A stretch of 64,000 bases of DNA from Kitasatospora purpeofusca (GCF_000718025.1 NZ_JODS01000006.1:62001-126000); one strand, 5' to 3'. Positions 1-9,157 are shown, counted from the stretch's first letter. Numbers and translations: made by a program. The notes: generated from the sequence alone by a model not told the origin.

Positions 1-389
<389 letters not shown>

Positions 390-421
390 TTCGATGCTCT
401 GACCTGTCGACCCCGGTCGAG

Positions 422-463
422 GAGGGCTTGACGAGGATCCCCAGGGGTCCTCGTCAAGCCCTC
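422..463 (+). terminator. Terminator after tuf
   Basis: A near-perfect inverted repeat: a 16-bp arm (422-437) pairs with 448-463, and the intervening bases extend the pairing (CCCC/GGGG around a single A). It lies 33 bp after the tuf stop codon. There is no long T-run, as is usual in high-GC actinomycetes. Confidence 0.85.
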
Positions 464-467
464 TGTC

Positions 468-495
468 ATTGGCAAAACATTTGGTCAACTAGGAT
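468..495 (+). promoter_or_regulatory. Candidate promoter for the first glycan-locus gene
   Basis: A -10-like TAGGAT at 490-495 lies 16 bp after ATTGGC (468-473), directly after the tuf terminator and about 50 bp before the next gene. The -35 match is poor and the call rests mainly on position. Confidence 0.25.
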
Positions 496-545
496 CGCTC
501 CGTAACGGCGGGTCAACGGCCGTACGGACTTGTCCGACGCAGGGG

Positions 546-2639
546 ATGGGATTCAGGGTCTCGATGGAAAGACTCCGCACCATGATGGCCGCGCGTTCCT
601 CGGTCGAGGAGGACACTCCCGAGGACCCGGCGGCCGGCTCCCGTCCCCCGGCCCGCAGGCCGGCCCGCAGTCTTCCGGTCCTGGCCGGCGCGCTGGTCGC
701 CGGCTGGCTGCTGCCCGCCGCGCTGATCTCGCTCGGCGTCGGGATCCTGGTCCTGCCGCTGCTGGTCCTGGCGGTCGCCTCGCTGCTCCGGACCGGCGGC
801 GTGCTGCTCGACCGGCTGGTGGCCGCGACCCTGGTCGTGGCCGGCGGCGTGCTCGTGCTCGGGCTGCTGTTCTCGCTCTGGCCCTGGGGCATCGACCCCG
901 TTCCGACCTCGGGCGGACTCTTCACCGTCGTGGTCCTCACCGGCTGGCTCGGCCGCCGGGCCCCGCGGCTGCCGCTGCGGTTCCGGCCCTCCGACCTCAT
1001 GGTGGTCGGCACCACGTACGTGATGTGGCACTACCTGTACAAGCCGCTGATCGGCAAGGGACCGGGCTGGCGCCTGGAGTTCCTGACCACCGCCGAGGAC
1101 CGGCTCAACCACTTCTCGTACTTCGTGGGCATCCAGCACGTCGGCGGCTACAACTTCCTGCACCAGGAGGCCGCCAAGGCGTACATGATGTCGCCGTCCG
1201 AGGCGGTCTACCCGCAGGGCACCCACTTCCTGCTCGCCTGGGTCGACTCGCTGGTGCGGTCCGCCGCCGACCTCGGCGCTCCGCTCGACACCATGAACCG
1301 CTACCTGCTCTACGTCCTGGCCGCCTACGCGCTGCTGGGCACGGCCCTGGTCTGGGCGGCCCGCTGGATCGGCGGCCCGCGACTGCGGGGCTGGCGCACG
1401 GCGGCGGTGTGCGGCACGGTCGCCGCGCTGGTGTTCTCCAGCAACTACACCCATCTGGTCATCCACGGCTTCGACTCCACCGTCGTCGGCCTGCTGATGG
1501 TGGCCCTGCTCGCGGCCTTCATGGTGCGGCCCGCGATGGGGACGGTCGAGTTCCTGCTCGTCGCGGCGCTCGGCCTGATCACCGTCACCTACGTCTACAA
1601 CCTCTTCGGCGCCGTGGCCGGCCTCGCCGTGGTCGGGGCCCTGGTGGTCCACCGCCGCCGGTTCCGGCGCGCGCACTGGCTGCGCTACGCGCTGGCCGCC
1701 GCGGTCGCACTCGGCATCGCGGGCCTGCCCAGCCTGGTGTCCGTGCTCTCCCAGCTCGACGTCGCCAGCACCTCCAACCTCGGCGGCCCCAGCGTCGGCG
1801 CGGACCGGGCCATCATGATCGGCGGTCTGCTGCTGGGCGCGCTGGCCGCCCTGTCGCCGAGCCTGCGGCGGACCGCGACCGGGCAGGCCCTGTTCGTGGT
1901 GGTGCTCGCCACCGGGGCCGCGGTCGGCGGCTTCGCCTGGTGGCAGATCCGCACCATCGGGCAGGTCTCCTACTACTTCGAGAAGCTGGCCGGCACCGGG
2001 ATCGTGATCGCGCTGATCTCGATCGGCGCGGTCGGCCCGCTGCTGCGCACCGTCTCGCCCGCCCGGGTCCCGGTGCTGCGGCGCCGGATCAGCGACGCCG
2101 TGCTCTCGGTGCTCGCGGTGGCGACGGCGCTCAGCCTGTTCGCCGGCGTCCAGTGGGGCATGGACTCGTTCAAGGGCATGCCCTCGGCCTGGCGCAACAA
2201 CCCGCTGATGGCCTGGAGCCGCGGCGACGCCTGGAGCGACATCGGCCCCAGGGAAGGCGCCACCGTGATGGGCGACCTGGACGGCATCCAGGGCCCGATG
2301 ATGGTGCTCTACTCGAACGACGACTACAAGAACCTCAAGTCCACCTGGCTCGCCGCCCTGCTCCGCTCGCGCGGCGGCGACATGCTGCCGCTCTACGAGA
2401 CGCACTGGGTGAACATCGGCGCCGCCGAGCGCGCCGAGCCGGAGCACAAGGCGGCGATGGAGCACGTCAGGAAGGCCGCCGAGAGGCTGGGCGAGCCGAT
2501 GACCGTGGTGGTGGCCGACCAGGCGACCGGCGACCGGATGCGTCGCGAGCTCGTGGGCTTCCAGCCGCAGATCACGATCGTGGTCAAGCCGGGCAACAAC
2601 TGGGTCCAGCCGTGGGAGCGGAGCTTCCCCGGGGTCTGA
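546..2639 (+). CDS. Large polytopic membrane protein, GT-C glycosyltransferase-like
   Basis: The product is 697 residues with roughly a dozen hydrophobic segments between residues 43 and 530 and a more polar C-terminal part (about 530-697), likely outside the cell. The stretch EDRLNHFSYFVG, followed by YPQGTHFLLAW near residue 220, resembles the extracytoplasmic loop of the two AftA-like proteins in this locus, which have YPPVYPHLIAW and YPPLFPGLIAL. Such GT-C enzymes transfer sugars from polyprenyl-phosphate donors outside the membrane. The start is uncertain: ATG 546 has little ribosome-binding sequence, and ATG 564 or ATG 582 (behind GGAAAG) are alternatives. It is the first gene after tuf and opens the polysaccharide locus. 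Acceptor and donor cannot be read from sequence. Confidence 0.6.
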   Translation: MGFRVSMERLRTMMAARSSVEEDTPEDPAAGSRPPARRPARSLPVLAGALVAGWLLPAALISLGVGILVLPLLVLAVASLLRTGGVLLDRLVAATLVVAGGVLVLGLLFSLWPWGIDPVPTSGGLFTVVVLTGWLGRRAPRLPLRFRPSDLMVVGTTYVMWHYLYKPLIGKGPGWRLEFLTTAEDRLNHFSYFVGIQHVGGYNFLHQEAAKAYMMSPSEAVYPQGTHFLLAWVDSLVRSAADLGAPLDTMNRYLLYVLAAYALLGTALVWAARWIGGPRLRGWRTAAVCGTVAALVFSSNYTHLVIHGFDSTVVGLLMVALLAAFMVRPAMGTVEFLLVAALGLITVTYVYNLFGAVAGLAVVGALVVHRRRFRRAHWLRYALAAAVALGIAGLPSLVSVLSQLDVASTSNLGGPSVGADRAIMIGGLLLGALAALSPSLRRTATGQALFVVVLATGAAVGGFAWWQIRTIGQVSYYFEKLAGTGIVIALISIGAVGPLLRTVSPARVPVLRRRISDAVLSVLAVATALSLFAGVQWGMDSFKGMPSAWRNNPLMAWSRGDAWSDIGPREGATVMGDLDGIQGPMMVLYSNDDYKNLKSTWLAALLRSRGGDMLPLYETHWVNIGAAERAEPEHKAAMEHVRKAAERLGEPMTVVVADQATGDRMRRELVGFQPQITIVVKPGNNWVQPWERSFPGV

Positions 2640-2655
2640 CCCCGCCCGGTACCAG

Positions 2656-2689
2656 GAGCCGTCCCCGCCCCGACCGGCGGGGACGGCTC
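2656..2689 (+). terminator. Terminator after the 546-2639 gene
   Basis: A 14-bp perfect stem (2656-2669 with 2676-2689) around a 6-nt loop, 17 bp after the stop codon. Confidence 0.8.
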
Positions 2690-2713
2690 TCATGCACTGC
2701 TCATCCGGTCTCA

Positions 2714-2741
2714 TTCCGGGCTCAGCACCGGCTGCTAGTGT
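2714..2741 (+). promoter_or_regulatory. Candidate promoter for the gtrB-like gene
   Basis: TAGTGT at 2736-2741 is a good actinomycete -10. TTCCGG at 2714-2719 with a 16-bp spacer is a weak -35. It sits between the terminator ending at 2689 and the start codon at 2784. Confidence 0.3.
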
Positions 2742-2783
2742 CGGCCACGATCCAGCAGCCCCGGCCGAAAGCGGGACCAACTC

Positions 2784-3743
2784 ATGTCGACAGCGCCGCA
2801 GTTGTCGGTCGTCATGCCGATCTACAACGAGCAGGAGGCGCTGCCGAGGACCGTCGAACGGCTACGGCCGATCCTCGACGCGCTCGGGGTGGGCTACGAG
2901 GTGGTCGGCATCGACGACGGCAGTACCGACGCGACCCCCGTGCTGATGCAGAAGATCCGCCAGGACTGGCCGGAGTTCCGGATCATCAGGCTGGCCCGCA
3001 ACTCCGGCCACCAGGCCGCGCTGAAGGCCGGCCTCGACCGCGCCCTCGGCGACTACGTGGTGAGCCTCGACGCCGACCTGCAGGACCCGCCGGAGAAGAT
3101 CCCGGAGATGTTCGCGCTGGCCCGCGAGCAGGACCTCGACATCGTCTACGGCGTGCGCGGCGACCGCACCACGGACAGCTCGTTCAAGCGGCGCTCGGCC
3201 GGTGCCTACTACTGGCTGATGCGCAAGCTCGTCGGGAAGCGGATGCCCAACCAGGCCGGCGACTACCGGCTGCTCAGCCGGGCCGCGGTGGACGCGCTCA
3301 AGGCCCTGCCCGAGCACCAGCCGGTCTACCGGCTGCTGGTGCCGTGGCTGGGCTTCCCCAGCGGGGAGGTCGTCTACGTCCGCGAGGAGCGGGTGGCCGG
3401 CACCACGCACTACCCGCTCGGGAAGATGGTCCGGCTCGCGCTGGACAGCATCGTCAACTTCTCGGCCGCCCCGCTGCGGCTGGCCACCTGGCTCGGCCTG
3501 CTGAGCTTCGCGGTGTGCCTGGTCATGAGCGTCTACACCGCCGTCGCGTTCGCCATCGGGGTCACCGTCCCCGGCTGGTCCTCGCTCTTCATGGGGATGC
3601 TGTTCCTCGGCGCGGTGCAGCTGATCTGCGTCGGCCTGCTGGGGGAGTACACCGCGCGGATCTACTCGGCGGTGCAGGCCAGACCGGCCTACTTCGTCGG
3701 CTACGACTCGGTCGACGATGAACGCCGGGACAATTCTCGATGA
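2784..3743 (+). CDS. GtrB/ArnC-like polyprenyl-phosphate glycosyltransferase (GT2)
   Basis: The 319-residue protein has an N-terminal GT-A domain (SVVMPIYNEQEA near residue 8, DDGSTD, SLDADLQDPPEKIPEM near 95) and two C-terminal membrane segments (about 233-256 and 267-292). DYRLLSR and the TTHYPLGKM..LALDSI..FS segment are typical of GtrB/ArnC enzymes, which load a sugar onto undecaprenyl phosphate at the inner face of the membrane. The stop codon overlaps the start of the next gene, a GtrA-like protein, by 4 bp (ATGA), so the two are probably translationally coupled. That pairing supports lipid-linked sugar synthesis followed by flipping. The sugar carried is not predictable. Confidence 0.85.
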   Translation: MSTAPQLSVVMPIYNEQEALPRTVERLRPILDALGVGYEVVGIDDGSTDATPVLMQKIRQDWPEFRIIRLARNSGHQAALKAGLDRALGDYVVSLDADLQDPPEKIPEMFALAREQDLDIVYGVRGDRTTDSSFKRRSAGAYYWLMRKLVGKRMPNQAGDYRLLSRAAVDALKALPEHQPVYRLLVPWLGFPSGEVVYVREERVAGTTHYPLGKMVRLALDSIVNFSAAPLRLATWLGLLSFAVCLVMSVYTAVAFAIGVTVPGWSSLFMGMLFLGAVQLICVGLLGEYTARIYSAVQARPAYFVGYDSVDDERRDNSR

Positions 3744-4198
3744 CGTTCACCGGCGATCCGGCGCCGTCGACGCCGCCACCCGCACCGCCCCCGGCACCGC
3801 CCGGCCGGGGCCCCCGGCGGCAGCTGCCGTCCTTCCTGGTGATCGGCGCGCTGAGCACCCTCTTCTACCTGGCGCTGTTCGTCGGGCTGCGCCAGGTCGC
3901 CTCGGCCCAGGTGGCCAACCTGGTCGCGCTGGCCGTGAGCGCGGTCGCCAACACGGCCGCCAACCGGCGCTTCACCTTCGGGGTGACCGGCAGCGAGGGC
4001 GCGTTGCGCCACCAGGCCCAGGGGGCGGTGGCCTTCCTGATCGCGCTGGGCCTGAGCACGGGTGTGCTGGAGCTGCTCGACCGGCTGGCGCCGGAGGCCT
4101 CCCGCCCGGTCGAGGTGGCCGGGCTGGTGCTGGCGAACGGGCTCGCCACGGTGGTCCGCTTCCTGCTGCTGAAGGTCTGGGTGTTCCGGGGCCGCTGA
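3740..4198 (+). CDS. GtrA-family membrane protein
   Basis: A 152-residue protein with a Pro-rich cytoplasmic start (PPPAPPPAPPGRG) and four predicted membrane helices (about residues 36-55, 61-80, 96-115 and 127-148). The motif ANTAANRRFTFG after the second helix is characteristic of the GtrA family, proposed flippases or partners for polyprenyl-phosphate sugars. It starts inside the stop codon of the GtrB-like gene and is followed by a long terminator, so the pair forms a short operon. Confidence 0.82.
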   Translation: MTFTGDPAPSTPPPAPPPAPPGRGPRRQLPSFLVIGALSTLFYLALFVGLRQVASAQVANLVALAVSAVANTAANRRFTFGVTGSEGALRHQAQGAVAFLIALGLSTGVLELLDRLAPEASRPVEVAGLVLANGLATVVRFLLLKVWVFRGR

Positions 4199-4220
4199 GG
4201 CCGCTCGGTGCCGCGCGACG

Positions 4221-4265
4221 ACGAGGAGGGCCCGGCCGCGTTCGACGCGGCCGGGCCCTCCTCGT
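4221..4265. terminator. Bidirectional terminator between gtrA-like gene and rmlC
   Basis: A 20-bp perfect stem (4221-4240 with 4246-4265) and a TTCGA loop, between two convergent genes ending at 4198 and 4281. Confidence 0.88.
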
Positions 4266-4280
4266 TCTGAGCGTTCCGGA

Positions 4281-4889
4281 TCAGGCCCGGTGGGCCTCGC
4301 CCAGCCCGTCGGTGAACGCCTTGACCGCCTTGTAGTCGGGCAGCAGGCCGCTCGCCAGCGCCTCGGCCAGCGAGGGGGCCTCGGTGTCCTTGGCGGACAG
4401 CTGCGGCACGTCGGCCGGCCACTCGATGCCCAGGTCCGGGTCCAGCGGGTGCACACCGTGCTCGCCGGTCGGGTTGTAGGTCTCCGAGCAGAGGTAGGTC
4501 AGCGTCGCGTCGTCGCTCAGCGCGCAGAACCCGTGGCCGAGGCCCTCGGAGATGTACACCGCCTTGCGCTCGGTCTCGTCGAGCCGCACACCCTCCCACT
4601 TGCCGAAGGTCGGCGAGCCGACCCGCAGGTCGACGATGACGTCCAGGACGGCGCCGCGCACGCAGGTGACGTACTTGGCCTGGCCGGGCGGGACGTCGGC
4701 GAAGTGGATGCCGCGGACGACGCCCTTGCTGGACAGCGACAGGTTGGCCTGCGCCAGCCGCAGCGGGTGGCCGACCACCTCGGCGAGCCGGTCGAAGCGG
4801 TACCACTCGGTGAAGTGGCCACGCGCGTCACCGTGCACCTGGGGAGTGAGCTCCCAGGCGCCCTCGATCGACAGCTCGCGGATCTTCAT
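4281..4889 (-). CDS. rmlC: dTDP-4-dehydrorhamnose 3,5-epimerase
   Basis: A 202-residue cupin enzyme of the usual RmlC length. VVRGIHFA carries the expected catalytic His62, and Tyr132 (TLTYLCSE) is the expected acid; GLGHGFCAL is also conserved. It epimerises C3 and C5 of dTDP-4-keto-6-deoxyglucose, step three of dTDP-L-rhamnose synthesis. The ATG at 4889 overlaps the stop codon of rmlA by 4 bp (ATGA), so rmlA-rmlC is a coupled minus-strand operon. An upstream extension of the frame runs through rmlA and is not real. Confidence 0.96.
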   Translation of the reverse strand: MKIRELSIEGAWELTPQVHGDARGHFTEWYRFDRLAEVVGHPLRLAQANLSLSSKGVVRGIHFADVPPGQAKYVTCVRGAVLDVIVDLRVGSPTFGKWEGVRLDETERKAVYISEGLGHGFCALSDDATLTYLCSETYNPTGEHGVHPLDPDLGIEWPADVPQLSAKDTEAPSLAEALASGLLPDYKAVKAFTDGLGEAHRA

Positions 4890-5761
4890 CGGGTGCCCTC
4901 CTCGTCCAGCAGCGCCACCAGGTACTGGCCGTAGCCGCTCTTCAGCAGCGGCTCGGCCAGCTCGCGCAGTCGGGCGTCGTCGATCAGGCCGGCCCGCCAG
5001 GCCGCCTCCTCGATGCAGCCGATCTTGAAGCCCTGGCGCTCCTCGATGACCCGGACGAACTCCGAGGCCTGCACCATCGAGACGAACGTGCCGGTGTCCA
5101 GCCAGGCGGTGCCCCGGTCGAGGATCGTCACGTGCAGGTCGCCGGCCTGGAGGTAGGCCTCGTTGACCGCGGTGATCTCCAGCTCGCCGCGGGCACTCGG
5201 CTTCAGGCCGCGGGCGATCTCGACCACGCGGTTGTCGTAGAAGTACAGGCCGGGGACGGCGTACCGGGACTTGGGCTCGGTCGGCTTCTCCTCGATGGAG
5301 ATGGCCTGGCCGTCCTCGTCGAACTCGACCACGCCGTAGGCGGTCGGGTCGGCCACCGGGTAGGCGAAGACCCGGCCGCCCTTGGCACCGGTGTGCTCGG
5401 AGAGCCGGGTGCCGAGGCCGCTGCCGTGGAAGATGTTGTCGCCGAGGATCAGCGCGACGGACTCGTCGCCGATGAAGTCGGCGCCCAGGACGAAGGCCTG
5501 GGCGATGCCCTCGGGCTTCTCCTGGACGGCGTACTCCAGGCGGAGGCCGAACTGGGAGCCGTCGCCGAGCAGGCGCTCGAACTGGTCGCGGTCGTTCGGG
5601 GTCGTGATGATCAGGATCTCGCTGATCCCGGCCATCACGAGGGTCGAGAGGGGGTAGTAGATCATCGGCTTGTCGAAGACCGGGAGGAGCTGCTTCGACA
5701 CCGCTCGAGTCAGCGGCCACAGCCGGGAGCCGGTGCCGCCGGCCAGAAGGATTCCACGCAT
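4886..5761 (-). CDS. rmlA: Glucose-1-phosphate thymidylyltransferase
   Basis: A 291-residue nucleotidyltransferase with the signature LLAGGTGSRLWPLT at residues 5-18, and KPMIYYPLSTL and ALILGDNIFHG further on. It makes dTDP-glucose from dTTP and glucose-1-phosphate, the first step to dTDP-L-rhamnose, in the cytosol. It is the first gene of the minus-strand rmlA-rmlC pair and lies 81 bp from the divergent rmlB, so both halves of the pathway are probably driven from one short intergenic region. Confidence 0.97.
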   Translation of the reverse strand: MRGILLAGGTGSRLWPLTRAVSKQLLPVFDKPMIYYPLSTLVMAGISEILIITTPNDRDQFERLLGDGSQFGLRLEYAVQEKPEGIAQAFVLGADFIGDESVALILGDNIFHGSGLGTRLSEHTGAKGGRVFAYPVADPTAYGVVEFDEDGQAISIEEKPTEPKSRYAVPGLYFYDNRVVEIARGLKPSARGELEITAVNEAYLQAGDLHVTILDRGTAWLDTGTFVSMVQASEFVRVIEERQGFKIGCIEEAAWRAGLIDDARLRELAEPLLKSGYGQYLVALLDEEGTR

Positions 5762-5842
5762 GCGTGCACCTTATGCGAGAACGGGCAGGGGGTACGGCCG
5801 GGGTCCTTGGCGGGTGCGGGACGACGATAGACTGCGCGCATT

Positions 5843-6820
5843 ATGCGCATCCTTGTGACCGGCGGCGCCGGGTTCATCGGGTCGGAGTTCGTCCGTCAGC
5901 TCCTCGGAGCCGACGCCGAGGCTCGGATCACCGTCTTCGACAAGCTCACCTACTCCGGCGTCGAGGCCAACCTGGCTTCCGTCGCGGGGCACAGTGGCTA
6001 CACCTTCGTCCGGGGCGACATCTGCGACGCCGCGGCCGTCGACGACGTCATGCCCGGGCATGACGTGGTCGTCCACTTCGCGGCCGAGTCGCACGTGGAC
6101 CGCTCCATCGCGGGCGCGGGCCCGTTCGTGCTGACCAACGTCGTCGGCACCCAGGTCCTGCTGGACGCCGCCCGCAAGCACGGCGTCGGCCGCTTCGTGC
6201 ACATCTCCACCGACGAGGTGTACGGCTCGATCAGCGAGGGCTCCTGGACGGAGGAGTGGCCGCTGGTGCCGAACTCCCCGTACTCGGCCTCCAAGGCCTC
6301 CTCGGACCTGCTGGCGCTGGCCTACCACCGCACGCACGGCATGGACGTCGTGGTGACCCGCTGCTCCAACAACTACGGGCACTACCAGTTCCCGGAGAAG
6401 GTCATCCCGCTGTTCACCACCAACCTGATCGACGGCAAGAAGGTGCCGCTGTACGGCGACGGCGGCAACGTCCGCGACTGGCTGCACGTCTCCGACCACT
6501 GCCGCGGCATCGAGCTGGCCATGCGCAAGGGCCGCGCCGGCGAGGTCTACAACATCGGCGGCGGCACCGAGGCCACCAACAAGGAGCTCACCGGGCTCCT
6601 GCTGGAGGCCGCCGGGGCGGGCTGGGACATGGTCGAGCACGTCGCCGACCGCAAGGGCCACGACCTGCGCTACTCGATCGACATCAGCAAGATCCGCGAG
6701 GAGCTCGGCTACGAGCCGCAGGTCCGCTTCGAGGACGGCCTCGCCGAGACCATCACCTGGTACCGCGAGAACCGCGCCTGGTGGGAGCCGCTGAAGACGA
6801 AGGCGGCTCTGGAGAAGTGA
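5843..6820 (+). CDS. rmlB: dTDP-glucose 4,6-dehydratase
   Basis: A 325-residue short-chain dehydrogenase-type enzyme. The NAD-binding GGAGFIGS is at residues 7-14, the active-site triad STDEVYG at 122-128, and the catalytic Tyr147 and Lys151 in YSASK. It converts dTDP-glucose to the 4-keto-6-deoxy sugar. Its final codons overlap the GTG start of rmlD (GTGA), and it is divergent from rmlA. Length and motifs are normal. Confidence 0.97.
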   Translation: MRILVTGGAGFIGSEFVRQLLGADAEARITVFDKLTYSGVEANLASVAGHSGYTFVRGDICDAAAVDDVMPGHDVVVHFAAESHVDRSIAGAGPFVLTNVVGTQVLLDAARKHGVGRFVHISTDEVYGSISEGSWTEEWPLVPNSPYSASKASSDLLALAYHRTHGMDVVVTRCSNNYGHYQFPEKVIPLFTTNLIDGKKVPLYGDGGNVRDWLHVSDHCRGIELAMRKGRAGEVYNIGGGTEATNKELTGLLLEAAGAGWDMVEHVADRKGHDLRYSIDISKIREELGYEPQVRFEDGLAETITWYRENRAWWEPLKTKAALEK

Positions 6821-7752
6821 CCGGGACCTCCTCGGGTCCGGTCCGCTGGCTGGTCACCGGCGCGGCCGGGATGCTCGGTCAGGACCTGCTCACGGTCCTG
6901 GCCGGCGACCCGGCGGCCGAGGTGACCGCCCTCGGGCGGGCCGACCTCGACATCACCGACGCGGCGGCCGTGCTGGCCGCCGTCGAGGGCCACCACGTCG
7001 TCGTCAACTGCGCGGCCTGGACGAACGTCGACGGCGCCGAGACGGCCGAGGAGGCCGCCACCGCCGTCAACGGCACCGGTGTCCGCCACCTGGCCGCCGC
7101 CTGCGCCAAGACCGGCGCCCGGCTGATCCAGGTGTCGACCGACTACGTGCTGCCCGGAGACGCCACCGAGCCGTACGCCGAGACCGCGCCGACCGGCCCG
7201 GTCAACGCCTACGGCCGGGGCAAGCTGGTGGGGGAGCAGGCCGTGGCCGAGCTCCTCCCCGAGCACGGCTACGTGGTCCGCACCGCGTGGCTGTACGGCG
7301 AGCACGGCAAGAACTTCGTGGCCACCATGCTCCGGCTCGCCGCCCAGCGCGACAGCCTCGACGTGGTGGACGACCAGCAGGGCCAGCCGACCTGGTCGCT
7401 GGCCCTGGCCCGGCAGCTCGTCGCGCTCGGCCTGGCCGCGCTCGCCGGGCAGGCGCCGGCCGGCGTCTACCACGGCACCGGCGGCGGCCGGACCACCTGG
7501 TACGGCCTGGCCCGGGAGGCGTACCGGCTGAGCGGGCTGGACCCGGAGCGGATCCGCCCGACCACCTCCGCCGCGTACGTCACGCCGGCCGTCCGGCCCG
7601 CGTTCAGCGTGCTCGGCCACGACCGCTGGGCCGACGCCGGGCTGAGCCCGCTGCCGGACTGGCGGGAGCAACTGGCCGAGGCGCTCGGCACGCCGGTCTT
7701 CGCCGAGCTGGGCTCGGTGGCCCGGTCGACCGAGAGTGACAGGTCTCAGTGA
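6817..7752 (+). CDS. rmlD: dTDP-4-dehydrorhamnose reductase
   Basis: From GTG 6817 the protein is 311 residues. It has the Rossmann motif VTGAAGMLGQ near residue 13, CAAWTNVDGAE, and the catalytic Tyr132 and Lys136 in YGRGK. STDYVLPGD replaces the more usual STDYVFDG but keeps the Thr-Asp. It reduces the 4-keto group with NAD(P)H to give dTDP-L-rhamnose. The GTG start lies in the rmlB stop (GTGA), and its own stop overlaps the GTG of the flippase, so rmlB, rmlD and the flippase are translationally coupled. Confidence 0.95.
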   Translation: MTGTSSGPVRWLVTGAAGMLGQDLLTVLAGDPAAEVTALGRADLDITDAAAVLAAVEGHHVVVNCAAWTNVDGAETAEEAATAVNGTGVRHLAAACAKTGARLIQVSTDYVLPGDATEPYAETAPTGPVNAYGRGKLVGEQAVAELLPEHGYVVRTAWLYGEHGKNFVATMLRLAAQRDSLDVVDDQQGQPTWSLALARQLVALGLAALAGQAPAGVYHGTGGGRTTWYGLAREAYRLSGLDPERIRPTTSAAYVTPAVRPAFSVLGHDRWADAGLSPLPDWREQLAEALGTPVFAELGSVARSTESDRSQ

Positions 7753-9086
7753 AGAATCCGCTGACCAAGGTCGCCGCCGCGCTGCCGCCGGGAACCCTGG
7801 CGGTGGCCGGCGGCACCGTGGTGCTCGGGGCCGCCTCGTACATCCACCTCGGGGTGGCCGGGCACAGCCTGTCCGTCGACGACATGGCCAACGTCTCCCT
7901 GCTGTGGACGATCGTGATGTCCGTCGGGATCGGTGTTTTCTTCCCGATCGAGCAGGAACTCACCCGGATCGTCGCGGCCCGCGCCGCGCTCGGCCACGGC
8001 GCGGCACCGGTGCTGCGCCGCGCCACGCTGCTGACCGGCGGGATCCTCGCCGCCGTCCTGCTGGCGCTCGGCATCGGCTCGCGGAAGATCGCCGATGTGA
8101 TGTTCCACGGCGACCGCTCGCTGGTGCTGGCCCTCGGCGGCGCGTTCGCCGGCATGGCCGTCTGCTACCTCACCCGCGGTGTACTGGCCGGCCTCGGCCG
8201 GTTCGGCGCCTACGGCACCCAGCTCGGCATCGACGGCGGTCTGCGGATCGGCCTGGCCTTCGGTGCCGGCCTGGCCGGGGTGCACTCCGCGCTGGCGTTC
8301 AGCCTGATCCTCGCCCTGGCGCCGGTCGCGGCCACTCTGCTGACGTTGCCGCCGCTGTTCAAGGCGGTCCGGCCCGGCCCGCGGATCCCCTGGTCCGAGC
8401 TCTGCTCCGGCCTCGGCCTGCTGATCTGCTCGACCCTGCTGTCGCAGGTGGTGGTGAACGCCGCGGTGGTGAGCACCAAGCTGCTCGCCCCGGAGGAGTC
8501 GGCGCTGATCGCGGCGCTGCTCAACGCGCTGGTGCTGGCCCGGGTCCCGCTCTTCGTCTTCGGCTCGCTCCAGGCCTCGCTGCTCAGCGGCCTCTCCGCG
8601 GCGATCGCGGTGGGCGACCGCGCGGCCTTCACCGGTATGCTTCGCCGGATCGGCGTCGTGGTCGGCGGTCTCGGTCTGCTCGGCGGAATCCCGGCGGTGC
8701 TCCTCGGACCCCGGCTGATCCAGGTGCTGTTCGGGGCCGAGCCGGTGCTCGGCCACCTCGACTTCTTCTGGATGTCCGCCGGTACCGTGGCGTACATGTT
8801 CGCGATGGTGCTGGGTCAGGCGCTGATGGTATTCAAGCGGCACAACCTGCAGCTGCTCTGCTGGGCGATCGGCACCGGCGTGCTCGCCGGCATCACCTTC
8901 ATGCCCGGCGAGGTCGCCACCCGGGTGGTGGTGGCGTACACCGCCGGATCGGTGGCGACCGTGCTCGGTATGCTTGCCGCTCTCAGGCGCAGCTTCCCCG
9001 GTTCGACGGCGAACCAGGCCGGTCCCGCGCCGAGTACGTCGGAGCAGGCTGTGCCCACCATGAGTGCCCGGGTGAGCGGCGAATGA
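7749..9086 (+). CDS. MOP-superfamily polysaccharide flippase-like membrane protein
   Basis: A 445-residue protein with about 12 to 14 hydrophobic helices over its whole length and short loops, ending in a polar tail of about 30 residues. The pattern fits the Wzx/MurJ-like MOP exporters that flip lipid-linked saccharides; no catalytic motif is expected. It begins with GTG in the rmlD stop codon and ends in ATGA at 9083-9086. Its place directly after rmlBD suggests that it exports a rhamnose-containing lipid-linked intermediate; this is inference. The family call rests on topology, not on a diagnostic motif. Confidence 0.65.
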   Translation: MKNPLTKVAAALPPGTLAVAGGTVVLGAASYIHLGVAGHSLSVDDMANVSLLWTIVMSVGIGVFFPIEQELTRIVAARAALGHGAAPVLRRATLLTGGILAAVLLALGIGSRKIADVMFHGDRSLVLALGGAFAGMAVCYLTRGVLAGLGRFGAYGTQLGIDGGLRIGLAFGAGLAGVHSALAFSLILALAPVAATLLTLPPLFKAVRPGPRIPWSELCSGLGLLICSTLLSQVVVNAAVVSTKLLAPEESALIAALLNALVLARVPLFVFGSLQASLLSGLSAAIAVGDRAAFTGMLRRIGVVVGGLGLLGGIPAVLLGPRLIQVLFGAEPVLGHLDFFWMSAGTVAYMFAMVLGQALMVFKRHNLQLLCWAIGTGVLAGITFMPGEVATRVVVAYTAGSVATVLGMLAALRRSFPGSTANQAGPAPSTSEQAVPTMSARVSGE

Positions 9087-9157
9087 CCGCCTCGCCCCCC
9101 GACATACGGATTTTTGCCGCGCACGAGCGCGGGAGACACCACGAACATGGAGCCCCC

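Noticed and set aside
513..2780. Very long minus-strand open frame opposite the first glycan gene
   Set aside because: It is His/Arg/Gly/Asp-rich with no fold-like pattern, a typical shadow of a GC-rich gene; the plus-strand frame has clear membrane helices.
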